This document shows positions 27,901 to 35,753 of a DNA stretch of 64,000 bases, piece after piece. Source of the DNA: M3007 sp046296435 (lineage in GTDB: Bacteria > Bacteroidota > Bacteroidia > Chitinophagales > Saprospiraceae). The stretch is taken from contig JBKBLI010000002.1 of NCBI GenBank assembly GCA_046296435.1, positions 1 through 64,000 on the forward strand, given 5' to 3'. The number at the start of each line of letters is the position of its first letter. Position 1 is the first letter of the stretch. The position numbers and the translations under genes are program-made. Under the pieces are notes generated by a model that worked only from the letters and a program-made list of their open reading frames with translations, ran no database searches and was not told where the DNA came from.

Positions 27901-29815
27901 AGAGCGTAGAGCGGAGTTTGGTGGCATCTTTGACGGCTTTCCAGATTTGCTGGATTTCTTTGATGGAGATCTTGGTTTGGTTGAGCAGGATAAAATGCTT
28001 GTCGAGATCGTTCTCGTTGAAGAGTACGTAACAGTCGGCTGTCATATTCTCATCGCGCCCCGCTCTACCGGCTTCCTGGATGTAGTTTTCGAGCGAGTCC
28101 GATATCTCATAGTGGATCACCATGCCGATATCTTTTTTGTCGATGCCCATTCCGAAGGCGGAGGTGGCTACTATGATTTGAATTTCGCCCGATATGAACG
28201 CGTCTTGATTGGCTGTTTTTTCTTTCACGTCCATCTGGCCGTGATAGGGTCTGGCGTTGAACCCGTCGCGGGTTAATCTATCGGCGAGATCGAAAGCCTT
28301 TCGCGTTCGGGAGACGTAAATGATCGTCGGGCAATTTTTTTCGAGTACCAAGTCGCGCATGGCCTGATACTTCTCATCTTCGCTGTTTTTGTTGAAAATC
28401 TTGTACTTGAGGTTGGTTCGCGAGGCTTTGGACGTATATACCTCCAGATCAAGCGAGAGTTTTTCTTTGAAGTAGGCGCGGATATCTTCAACGACCTTCT
28501 GCTTGGCTGTGGCAGTGAAGCATGAAACGGGGATACCCTCCTCGAGATTTTTCTTGTCTTGAATTTGTCGGATAAAATCGCCGATGTACAGATAATCCAC
28601 CCTGAAGTCTTGTCCCCATGCAGAGAAGCAGTGCGCTTCGTCGATCACAAAACGAACGATAGTTCGGCCTAAAAGTAAGCGCTCAATAGTTTTGGACCGA
28701 AGCGACTCCGGGGAGATGTACAGCAGGGTCGCAGAGCCGTCTTCTACGCGCTCGATTGATTTGGCCTTTTCTACCGGGTCCAGCAGGCCGTTGATGGTTA
28801 CGGCGTCGGTCAACCCAATTTTTTCGAGATTGTCCACCTGGTCTTTCATCAGCGACTGCAAGGGCGAGATCACCACCGTCAGCCCCCTGATACTTTCGCC
28901 GCTCATCAATGCGGGCAATTGAAAAGTGAGGGATTTGCCCCCCCCTGTCGGAAAAATGGCGACTATGGATTTGTTGCGTACGGCGGCCTCGACGGCCTGC
29001 TCCTGCAACGGCTGACCGCCGTAAGTCCGAAACGATTCGAAGCCGAAGAATTTTTTCAAAGCCGCATGGATGTCCAAGGCTTTATTGCAGTAAGCGCAGC
29101 CGCTCAGGCAGGGGTTGTCGCGCAGCAGAAACATGAGCCTCTCAACCTCGGGATAGTTCCTCAGCACCCAAGGCGGGGTGATGGAGTAAACTTTCGCGTT
29201 CTGCACAAGAGCATCGATCAGCGACAAACAATAGGCCAGTTCGACCGGATGCGATTTGATGATCGCAAGCAGATCTGCTTGCTCGCAGATTTCATGCTGA
29301 AATTTTTGGCGAATCAACTTCTCGGGCTCGGCGGCCGGGCCGCTATATCCGACGAAGCGGAAAAAAGCGCGAAATTCTTTTTGATCTTTCAGCAGCAACC
29401 AGAAAATCTGGCGTAGCGTTTCGTCGCTTTGCCGGAATGCGGCGACTTCGTCGTTGAACAAATCCCTTGCTTTGCCCGCATCGTTCAGGGGATTGTTGAC
29501 CTCGTCCGATTGCAGCTTATCGTCTTTCAACAGCGCGTGATAGGGTTTGGTCGGGAAGAGTAGCGGCGAAAGGTATAGGGTATCGATAAAATTGGAAGAG
29601 TCTATGCCTGCGTCGTGGAGCGCCGGACCAATATACCGGATATCGTGTTTGAATATATTGTGCCCGCAGATGAACTGCGCGCCGCTGAGGAAATGAATGA
29701 AATCCGCAACAGAGGTCTTGTGAAATAAGGCCCCGTCGCTCTTAACGCATCCGATATCGAGAATTTTCCGACTCTTAGGCTCTACTTCGACATCTATAAA
29801 GGCGATTAAACTCAT
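24992..29815 (-). CDS. Exonuclease-RecQ-UvrD triple-fusion helicase
   Basis: The 1607-residue protein joins three enzymes. Residues 1-130 look like a DEDD 3'-5' exonuclease: FIDVEV (Asp8, Glu10), GHNIFKHD (Asp58) and NPLNDAGKARDLF (Asp112), with Asn where DEDDh enzymes often have His. A CxxxCxxC (Cys236, 240, 243) precedes a RecQ helicase: Walker A FPTGGGKS at about 288-295, DEAH at 392-395, motif VI QEAGRAGRD at 580-588. A winged-helix-like and coiled region follows, then a UvrD/Rep (SF1) helicase with AAGPGSGKT at about 1072, VLVIDEAQD at about 1178 and LLYVAMTRAK at about 1465. It probably processes DNA in repair or defence. The gene is AT-richer than the flanks. Confidence 0.9.
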   Translation of the reverse strand: MSLIAFIDVEVEPKSRKILDIGCVKSDGALFHKTSVADFIHFLSGAQFICGHNIFKHDIRYIGPALHDAGIDSSNFIDTLYLSPLLFPTKPYHALLKDDKLQSDEVNNPLNDAGKARDLFNDEVAAFRQSDETLRQIFWLLLKDQKEFRAFFRFVGYSGPAAEPEKLIRQKFQHEICEQADLLAIIKSHPVELAYCLSLIDALVQNAKVYSITPPWVLRNYPEVERLMFLLRDNPCLSGCAYCNKALDIHAALKKFFGFESFRTYGGQPLQEQAVEAAVRNKSIVAIFPTGGGKSLTFQLPALMSGESIRGLTVVISPLQSLMKDQVDNLEKIGLTDAVTINGLLDPVEKAKSIERVEDGSATLLYISPESLRSKTIERLLLGRTIVRFVIDEAHCFSAWGQDFRVDYLYIGDFIRQIQDKKNLEEGIPVSCFTATAKQKVVEDIRAYFKEKLSLDLEVYTSKASRTNLKYKIFNKNSEDEKYQAMRDLVLEKNCPTIIYVSRTRKAFDLADRLTRDGFNARPYHGQMDVKEKTANQDAFISGEIQIIVATSAFGMGIDKKDIGMVIHYEISDSLENYIQEAGRAGRDENMTADCYVLFNENDLDKHFILLNQTKISIKEIQQIWKAVKDATKLRSTLSNSALEIARRAGWDDSVYEIETRVKTAIAALEDAGYVKRGQNMPKIFASSILAKNVQEAIEKIRASDKFNEKDSVNAIRIIKKLISSRSRKRAADEEAESRIDYISDHLGILKEETLRIVNLLREANILADDKDLTAYVKRGENKNRSLHILDTFVKIENFLMTQFEEWEKKFHIKELNEDAEAWGCGNITPSKLKIIVNFWAIKNWIKRQYLDNTKNHLAVLTLLPKSSIKEKLEKRSELAQFIVGYLYERSNLQTADDEKSKDEILVEFSVRELSEQFRARPRLFPIEIGLDDVEDALFFLSRIEAIKIEGGFLVAYNQLSIERLERDNLKKYTKEDYRKLFQYYENKIQQIHIVGEYAKKMISDYKEALQFVDDYFQLNYQAFLHKYFKGSRQNEIKKNITPSKFRQLFGELSPAQLKIINDNESKYIVVAAGPGSGKTKILVHKLASLLLMEDVKHEQLLMLTFSRAAATEFKKRLITLIGNAATYVEIKTFHSFCFDLLGKVGNLEKSGEIIKKAIEHIQSKEVEISRITKTVLVIDEAQDMDEVEFNLIRALMEQNEEMRVIAVGDDDQNIYEFRGASAKYLERFISENKAVKYELVENYRSKANLVDFANQFVSRISRRLKSIPIVSKQTDNGRIKLVRYQSKNLVVPLVNDICASDLKGTVCVLTWANEAALEITGLLSKLGMRAKLIQTNDGFNLYNLAELRFFTNQLNAPDDVFVISDEFWLKAQRALFSRFHNSENLELCQNIIKDFEAANPKIKYKSDWEIFIRESQLEDFFGLRGDTIFVSTIHKAKGKEFDNIFLMLSDFNGMNDQARRLLYVAMTRAKQNLSIHLNSGFLDNIAVENIEKIHDDKMYSPPNEIVMQLSHKDVWLDYFLYVQDLVAQLTSGDTLILNGDKCLNAKGQIVVKFSQHFMGKIESKKKLNYAPTGAKVNFIVYWKKDGATREIAVVLPDIYFSKQNCD

Positions 29816-29882
29816 TTTCTGTTTGTATCTCGTAAAAAGCCGCTAAAGTCCCGGATTACGGCAAATCTTATGTCTTGCCATA

Positions 29883-30233
29883 TTACGTCGCCGCTGTAGA
29901 TTTAAACTGATGATTTTCATATGCCGCGGCAAAATTTTTCATTTCGGCAATCACCGGCAATATTTGATACCCGATTGGCTCCAATTCGTATTCAACCCGA
30001 GGCGGCACTTCGCCGTAATTTTTGCGCGCCACCAGTTTGCTTTCAACCAGATTTTTCAATTCCTGTATCAGCATTTTCTCACTAATGTCGGGTATCAGTT
30101 TTTTCAATTCAGACAAACGCATGGGTTTGTCCGCCAATTGGAACAGAATGAGTAGCTTCCACTTGCCGCCTATCAATTCCAAAGTAGTCCTTATCGGACA
30201 CCTTGACGTTACGCTTATCGCTTGCTTGTCCAT
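29883..30233 (-). CDS. HxlR-family transcriptional regulator
   Basis: About 116 residues from ATG 30233. The N-terminal TSRCPIRTTLELIGGKWKLLIL contains the conserved Cys of HxlR/YodB regulators, often a sensor of electrophiles or oxidation. The winged helix follows with LRLSELKKLIPDISEKMLIQELKNLVESKLVARKNYGEVPPRVEYELEPIG-type sequence. It is divergent from the NAD(P)-binding oxidoreductase, and an operator-like palindrome lies between them. The usual pattern is repression of the adjacent oxidoreductase until the Cys is modified, which is inferred here. Confidence 0.92.
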   Translation of the reverse strand: MDKQAISVTSRCPIRTTLELIGGKWKLLILFQLADKPMRLSELKKLIPDISEKMLIQELKNLVESKLVARKNYGEVPPRVEYELEPIGYQILPVIAEMKNFAAAYENHQFKSTAAT

Positions 30234-30248
30234 ACACACAAAAAAGTA

Positions 30249-30273
30249 AGTACCACACTTTCAAAGTGGTACT
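30249..30273. promoter_or_regulatory. Palindromic operator candidate for the HxlR regulator
   Basis: Perfect 8-bp arms AGTACCAC (30249-30256) and GTGGTACT (30266-30273) with a 9-base spacer lie just upstream of the HxlR start and 12 bases before a plus-strand -7 element. The arrangement fits an HxlR dimer site blocking RNA polymerase at the divergent oxidoreductase promoter and perhaps its own. Confidence 0.65.
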
Positions 30274-30284
30274 GCAAACATACA

Positions 30285-30292
30285 TACCTTTG
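30285..30292 (+). promoter_or_regulatory. Promoter -7 element toward the oxidoreductase gene
   Basis: TACCTTTG followed by CGCG matches TAnnTTTG. It is about 195 bases before the ATG at 30489, leaving a long leader with no open gene. The palindrome at 30249-30273 occupies its upstream half. Confidence 0.5.
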
Positions 30293-30488
30293 CGCGAGAC
30301 TTCGACAAAAATGCAAAAATCATATATTTCGCATTGGTTTTTATGCTTTTTTGCGGGTTAACTTCGACAATACCGGAAAACGTTTCATTTCAGGGATTCA
30401 CTATGCGGACAGCCAAAACGTGAGATCGCACATGTTCTGCTTGTTCTTTTCAATACCGACTTTTTAACATAAAAAAACATGTAACGCG

Positions 30489-31124
30489 ATGAAAAAAATT
30501 GCATTATTTGGCGCGACCGGTCAGACCGGCCAAAAATTCCTGGAGCTTGCAATCAATCAGGGCTACGAGATCAAAGTCTTGGTTAGGGACAAATCCAAAT
30601 TAAAGACGCAAAGACCAAGGATTGCGATCGTCGAGGGCGACGTTTTAAACCCGGAGGACGTGAACAGCGTCGTTGAGGGCACAGAAATCGTAGTCAGTCT
30701 GTTTGGCCACGTGAAAGGTTCGCCTGAATGGCTGCAAACGAATGGGACGAAAAACATTATCTCGGCGATGCAAAATCATGGCGTCGAAAGAATAATCTCG
30801 TTGTCGGGCGGCGGCCTGCCCTTTCCGGAGAAAGACAAGCCTAAATTGGTCGATCACTTGATCAGGACCATCATGAAAATCGCTGTTCCTAAAGTTCTGA
30901 ACGACGCCATTGCGCATGCCGACGTTCTGAAATCAAGCGGAAAAAAATGGGTCGTCGTGAGAGGTCCTAGACTTACCAACGACCCAGGGACCGGGAGTTA
31001 TAGAGTCGGCTGGGTTGGCGTAAACGCCAGTACGAAGATCAGTCGCGCGGATTTGGCCAAATTTATTCTTACGCAAGTAGAAGACGAAAGCTTCAATTTT
31101 CAGATGCCGTTTGTCAGCGTTTAA
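30489..31124 (+). CDS. NAD(P)-binding oxidoreductase, NmrA/SDR-like
   Basis: The 211-residue protein starts KKIALFGATGQTGQKFLELAINQGYEIKVLVRD, with the GATGxTG nucleotide-binding loop of atypical short-chain dehydrogenases. VEGDVLNPEDVNSVVEGTEIVVSLFG, VERIISLSGGGLPFP and the ending VVVRGPRLTNDPGTGSYRVGWVG are typical of this NAD(P)-binding family (NmrA, flavin-reductase-like, quinone-related). It has no strict YxxxK catalytic pair in the usual place. Divergence from an HxlR regulator with an operator suggests response to reactive quinones or aldehydes. Its reaction is unknown. Confidence 0.85.
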   Translation: MKKIALFGATGQTGQKFLELAINQGYEIKVLVRDKSKLKTQRPRIAIVEGDVLNPEDVNSVVEGTEIVVSLFGHVKGSPEWLQTNGTKNIISAMQNHGVERIISLSGGGLPFPEKDKPKLVDHLIRTIMKIAVPKVLNDAIAHADVLKSSGKKWVVVRGPRLTNDPGTGSYRVGWVGVNASTKISRADLAKFILTQVEDESFNFQMPFVSV

Positions 31125-31465
31125 GCGGCCGCACTTGCGCCTGCCCTGCGCATGATGGGCAGGCGCGCCTCGCTTACCTACCGTCGTGTTCCTGGCAATC
31201 GAAATAAACTTGCGTCATCCCCTTGGATGATGGCGCAGATCCGTTCCATGTGTTCTAAGTTGCTCAACGGAGCGTGTCGCGGCGCCCCAAACCTCCCCTG
31301 ACAGACGCGCTTCATCCTTGATTTATGGCGCAAATAACCCCGCGGTCAGCAGATTTGGATTTTACCGACCCGCATTTCGGCCAAATCAATAATCTTTGCA
31401 AAGGCATTCGAATAGGGGATATACCGCCTGCCAATGTCTTTATGTAAAATTGCTTCGCCGTGCCT
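31125..31465. other. Non-coding stretch after the oxidoreductase gene
   Basis: No gene is supported. It contains the strong hairpin at 31137-31166 and a weaker imperfect hairpin near 31211-31237 (TGCGTCATCC against GGATGATGGCGCA). No promoter match was found before the next gene. Confidence 0.55.
31137..31166 (+). terminator. Probable terminator hairpin of the oxidoreductase gene
   Basis: A perfect 10-bp GC-rich stem (GCGCCTGCCC with GGGCAGGCGC) and 10-base loop lies 12 bases after the stop. There is no T-run, so strength is uncertain. Confidence 0.5.
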
Positions 31466-32140
31466 ATGCGCCTGAGTTTTATCCTTAGTCTTTTTGCGCT
31501 TTTTGCGCCGCCGTACGAAATTTCCGCTCAGAATTTTCAGCCTGCGAATGGGCCGGTAGCTACCTGCGAAGTCGGCTTCAACGAAGCGGTTCCCTGTTTT
31601 ATTTATTTCGAAAATCTGACGATGGACACCCTGCGTTTGCGCTGGCGTCGCATCGAAGTAAAGAAGCCGGAGTCGTGGATCATGGATCTGTGCGACTACG
31701 GCGCTTGTTACGTGGGCATTCCGGCCAACGCCAACATGAACCCTGCGCCGCCTCAAGATAAGCCTTACCTGAAGTTGGTGGTTCAACCCGGGACTGAAGA
31801 GGGGTCGGCATGGGTGTGGTTCCGGGCGCTCAACCGCCAGAATGAGGCGGAGTATTACGACGTTTACTTCAGCCTGCACACGCCGGGATTTGTCGCTACG
31901 GCCGCCCCCCAACCGGGCGAGTGGCAAGCCTGGCCCAATCCGGCATCCGGACATCTGTGGATATCGCACCCGAATGCGCAGGTTCATTTGGCGACCTTAC
32001 ACAGCGTCGAAGGCCGCTTAGTAGCAAGTGTGGAGGTCGGCCCGGGTACAACCGCAGGCATGAGCCTAAGCGGCGTGCCGCCCGGATTTTACTACCTCCA
32101 GATGAACGGCTTTTTCAAAAAAATAATCGTACAACCATAA
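31466..32140 (+). CDS. Secreted T9SS type A cargo, unknown function
   Basis: About 224 residues from ATG 31466 (an in-frame GTG lies at 31460). It has a signal peptide (ending YEISAQ), a central beta domain beginning TCEVGFNEAVPCFIYFENLT and containing WIMDLCDYGACYVGIP with paired Cys, and a C-terminal T9SS domain (WQAWPNPASGHLWISH...GFYYLQMNG...). No catalytic motif was seen. It ends 39 bp before the C25 protease and may be cotranscribed with it. Confidence 0.65.
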   Translation: MRLSFILSLFALFAPPYEISAQNFQPANGPVATCEVGFNEAVPCFIYFENLTMDTLRLRWRRIEVKKPESWIMDLCDYGACYVGIPANANMNPAPPQDKPYLKLVVQPGTEEGSAWVWFRALNRQNEAEYYDVYFSLHTPGFVATAAPQPGEWQAWPNPASGHLWISHPNAQVHLATLHSVEGRLVASVEVGPGTTAGMSLSGVPPGFYYLQMNGFFKKIIVQP

Positions 32141-32179
32141 CATTAGCTGCGAACAGCGGCGCATTTTTCAAGCCTGTTT

Positions 32180-35100
32180 ATGAAAAATTTACTTGTATTT
32201 TTTCTCTATTGCCTGTCTGTCACGGCCATGATCGCTCAAGGAAGCGGTTCCAGCCGGATGCAGGTCGTTTCCGGCAACGCCGAAGAAACCGTCCTTCGTC
32301 TGGACTTGGGCGACTTGCGACAGCATGCGGTCGTCACGCCCGCAGGCGAAGCATGGACGGTCACCTGCGACATGGGCGCCCCCCTGCTGGTTGCAGGAAT
32401 GCCCGACCTGCCCAAGGTGGGCGCTGCGCTGCGCATCCCGGCTACGGGCGAGATGGCGGTAGAGATCATCGGTGGCGAATATACGGACTATCCCGACGTC
32501 GCCATAGCGCCCTCTAAGGGCGATCTGAAGCGCAATGTGGATCCGGCCAGCGTGCCTTACACGTATGGAGCGGCCTACGCGCGCGACCGCTTTTGGCCTG
32601 AGTCGCCGGTTAGCCTGCAAAAACCCTTTGTGATGCGCCACATGCGCGGCCAGCCGGTATGGCTACAGCCGGTACAGTACAATCCGGTCACGCGGGTACT
32701 CCGGGTGTGGCGCTCGCTCGAAGTCCGGGTCTATCGCGCCGGAGAGGAGGGCGTCAATGAACTGCCCGCTTCGACGCGCGCATTGCCCCACAGCCGGCAA
32801 TTTGCCGATCTGGGCGCCAAGCTCTTCCTGAATGCCCAATATTTCGCCGGGCGCTCGGGCGCCGGCGCCGATGCAGAAAAGATGCTGGTGCTGGTCAAAG
32901 ACGATCTGGAGGAAGATTTGCAGCCCCTGGTGGACTGGAAGCGCCAACGCGGCATACACACGACCGTAGTCAAGTTGTCTGAAATCGGCTCTTCAGAGGC
33001 GTCCGCCGTGTATGATTTTGTGAAAAATTATTACGACGCGGAGGGCATAGCATACCTGCTGATCGCCGGCGACGAAAATGCTTTCAAACCGCTGATGCGA
33101 CCCAGCGGCGGCACGCCGTATTCCTGCGACAATTGCTTCGGGTACATGGAAGGCGACGACCACTTCCCGGAAGTGCTGGTGGGCCGCCTGCATGCCAAGG
33201 ATCCCGCCCAGATGCGCATCATGGTCAATCGCAACCTCGATTACGAAAAAACGCCGCTGGCCGACGCCGACAAAAACTGGTGCGCCGCCGGCTTGGCCGC
33301 ATGTTCGAATGAAGGGGAGGGCATCGGCGACGACGACCAGGCCGACTATGAGCAAGGCAACGAGTGGAAAGCCAAACACCTGGCCGACGGATACGAACTG
33401 TACTGGGAATTCTACGAAGGCAGCCACGGCAACATATCGCCCACGCCGGGCCACTTCACGGCCGACAAACCCGGCAATCCGGTCAATACCGAAATCATAC
33501 AGGTCATGAACGACCACGGCATCAGCCTGTACAACTACACGGGACACGGATGGGAGCAAGGTCTGGCAAGTGGAAACTTCAATGTGCAGGCGGTGGCGCA
33601 GTTGCGCAACACACACCGGTATCCGATCATCATAGGCGTAGCTTGCTGCGCAGGCAATTTCACGAACAACAGCGGGGGCGATTGTCTCGGCGAAGCCCTC
33701 CAGCGCGCGGGCAATCCGAGCACCGGCGAAGCCTGGGGCAGCATTGCCGCCTTCATGTCGAGCGATTTTCAGAGTTGGGCGCCCCCCATGGAGGGCCAGG
33801 ATGGCATGAATCAGTATCTGGTGGATGCCGACGGCATCGCCTTGCGCCCCACCATCGGCGGCATGGCAGCCTACGGCAATGCGCTGATGATCGCTAAATA
33901 CGGCCCCGGCGGCGAAACGATGGCTGATTTCTGGAATCCGTTTACGGACCCGACCACGGCGCCCCGCACGCGACTCCCTCAGCCTATGGCCGCCTCGCAC
34001 ACGTCGGTGATGTTCATCGGCGCTTCGAGCATGGACGTACAGAGCGACGTAGAGGGCGCCCTGGCCGCCCTCTACTGGCAAGGCCAGACCCTGGCGGTCG
34101 CTTATGTCGAAAATGGCATTGCCGCGCTCAACTTCCCGGCGCTTGATGCAGTGGGCGATCTGACGCTCACGCTCACGCAATTCAATCACGCGCCCTATCA
34201 GAGCGAAATCAGCGTGACGCCGGCCGCCGGCCCTTATGTGGCCCAGTCCGCTTTTGCCATCAACGACCTGGCTTTTGGCAACAACAACCAACGGGCCGAC
34301 TACGGCGAAACGGTGGCCGTTGACCTGACGCTCACCAATCTCGGCGTCAGCGCTGCAATGGCAACCAAAGCCACCCTCAGCGCCGACGACGACAACGTGG
34401 TTGTCCTGATCAACGAAGCGGTAGCGGGAGATATCGCCGCCGGTGAGAGCGTGAGCCTTTCGGAGGCCTTTGTCTTCAAGGTGAACGATGACGCGCTCAA
34501 CAATTACGTGGTCAGTTTTGTGCTGCAAATCGAGTTCGACGGCGACCAGCAGACCTTCAACGTGCCGGTCAAGCTCTATGCGCCTGAGTTGGCCGTTGGC
34601 GCGCATTCTCTGAACGACGCTGCGCCCAATGGCAACAACAACAAGCGCTTCGACAGCGGCGAGACGGTATATGTGACCGTCAAAAACGCCAATACGGGCG
34701 GCAGTCTGAGTCCGGAAGCGACCGCTTTGCTGACGAGCGACTCGCCCTGGCTGAACATCGATGGGCCTGTGGCGCTCGCCGCCCTCGCGCCCGACCAATC
34801 GCCCACAGATGCGGTATTTGCCGTGACCGTAAGCCCGGATGCGCCTCAGGCGCAGAAGGCGCGATTGTTCTACAATGTACAAGCAGGCGCCTATACGGCG
34901 CAGAAAGAATTGGGCGCATTTGTGATCAATGCCATTGTGGAAGATTACGAAAAGCTCAACTTCTCTTCTTTCCCCTGGCAATTTGGCGGCGCCAAACCCT
35001 GGGTGATCGCGTTGAGCGGCGCCTACAAGGGCAAATATTGCTCGCGCTCAGGCAGCATCACCCACGCTCAAAAATCACAGATGAAACTCACGCTCGACGT

Positions 35101-35632
35101 AAAAGAAGACGGCGAAGTGTCGTTTGCTTATCGGGTGAGCAGCGAGCCGGAGTACGACGTGTTGCGCTTTTACATCGACGATGTCGCGCAAGGGACATGG
35201 AGCGGCGAAGTACCTTGGAGCGAGGTCAGCTTCCCGGTATCCCAGGGCGAACACACGCTGATGTGGAGCTATGAAAAAGACGATATTGTCAACGGAGGAA
35301 TCGATCGCGCTTTTGTGGATGAAATATTTCTGCCCGCTTTTACGCAGTCGGTCTTGACGGATCAGCCAGACTGGCTGAGAGCGGATTACAGGGTCTATCC
35401 CAATCCCACAGCCGATTGGGTCTTTGTGGATTTTGAACTGGCGGATGACGCCGAACTGGGCGTCATGATTTATGACGCGCAAGGTCGAACAATCCACCAA
35501 ACGGCCACGCCAACGCGCCGTACCGGCGCGCATACCATGCGCTTTGATCTGAGCGCCCAACCTGCGGGCGTTTATTGGGTCGCCCTGTTCAACGCCGGCG
35601 GCGTGCTGAAAGCGACAAAAGTAGTCCGGTAA
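32180..35632 (+). CDS. Gingipain-like C25 cysteine protease with T9SS tail
   Basis: The 1150-residue protein has a signal peptide (ending MIAQ), a propeptide-like N-terminal region, then a caspase-fold C25 peptidase with catalytic His456 in YNYTGHGWEQG and Cys489 in GVACCAGNF. After about 640 come Ig-like beta domains with FAINDLAFGNNNQRADYGETVAVDLTLTN- and NGNNNKRFDSGETVYVTVKN-type repeats. The C-terminus YRVYPNPTADWVFVDF...AGVYWVALFNAGG is a T9SS type A sorting domain. It is an exported protease acting at the surface or outside the cell, similar to P. gingivalis gingipains, but whether it cleaves after Arg or Lys cannot be told. Confidence 0.92.
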   Translation: MKNLLVFFLYCLSVTAMIAQGSGSSRMQVVSGNAEETVLRLDLGDLRQHAVVTPAGEAWTVTCDMGAPLLVAGMPDLPKVGAALRIPATGEMAVEIIGGEYTDYPDVAIAPSKGDLKRNVDPASVPYTYGAAYARDRFWPESPVSLQKPFVMRHMRGQPVWLQPVQYNPVTRVLRVWRSLEVRVYRAGEEGVNELPASTRALPHSRQFADLGAKLFLNAQYFAGRSGAGADAEKMLVLVKDDLEEDLQPLVDWKRQRGIHTTVVKLSEIGSSEASAVYDFVKNYYDAEGIAYLLIAGDENAFKPLMRPSGGTPYSCDNCFGYMEGDDHFPEVLVGRLHAKDPAQMRIMVNRNLDYEKTPLADADKNWCAAGLAACSNEGEGIGDDDQADYEQGNEWKAKHLADGYELYWEFYEGSHGNISPTPGHFTADKPGNPVNTEIIQVMNDHGISLYNYTGHGWEQGLASGNFNVQAVAQLRNTHRYPIIIGVACCAGNFTNNSGGDCLGEALQRAGNPSTGEAWGSIAAFMSSDFQSWAPPMEGQDGMNQYLVDADGIALRPTIGGMAAYGNALMIAKYGPGGETMADFWNPFTDPTTAPRTRLPQPMAASHTSVMFIGASSMDVQSDVEGALAALYWQGQTLAVAYVENGIAALNFPALDAVGDLTLTLTQFNHAPYQSEISVTPAAGPYVAQSAFAINDLAFGNNNQRADYGETVAVDLTLTNLGVSAAMATKATLSADDDNVVVLINEAVAGDIAAGESVSLSEAFVFKVNDDALNNYVVSFVLQIEFDGDQQTFNVPVKLYAPELAVGAHSLNDAAPNGNNNKRFDSGETVYVTVKNANTGGSLSPEATALLTSDSPWLNIDGPVALAALAPDQSPTDAVFAVTVSPDAPQAQKARLFYNVQAGAYTAQKELGAFVINAIVEDYEKLNFSSFPWQFGGAKPWVIALSGAYKGKYCSRSGSITHAQKSQMKLTLDVKEDGEVSFAYRVSSEPEYDVLRFYIDDVAQGTWSGEVPWSEVSFPVSQGEHTLMWSYEKDDIVNGGIDRAFVDEIFLPAFTQSVLTDQPDWLRADYRVYPNPTADWVFVDFELADDAELGVMIYDAQGRTIHQTATPTRRTGAHTMRFDLSAQPAGVYWVALFNAGGVLKATKVVR

Positions 35633-35666
35633 GCCGACGGGCCGGACTTGCTCTGAATATCTGATT

Positions 35667-35706
35667 AAGGCCAGGGCCATCCATGCGCATGGATGGCCCT
35701 GGCCTT
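35667..35706. terminator. 40-bp perfect palindrome between convergent genes
   Basis: Two 20-base arms, beginning AAGGCCAGGGCC and ending GGCCCTGGCCTT, are perfectly complementary. It lies 34 bases after the protease stop and 48 bases before the 3' end of the minus-strand coiled-coil gene. The usual T-run is absent. It probably ends both transcripts. Confidence 0.6.
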
Positions 35707-35753
35707 GTCAAAGACGTATCGAGGTCTGAAAGGGCTTCACACTGAGCGTCGCC

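Noticed and set aside
32993..34981. A 662-codon open frame antisense to the C25 protease
   Set aside because: Low-complexity, Val/Arg/Gly-rich translation without motifs; explained by codon bias of the protease gene.
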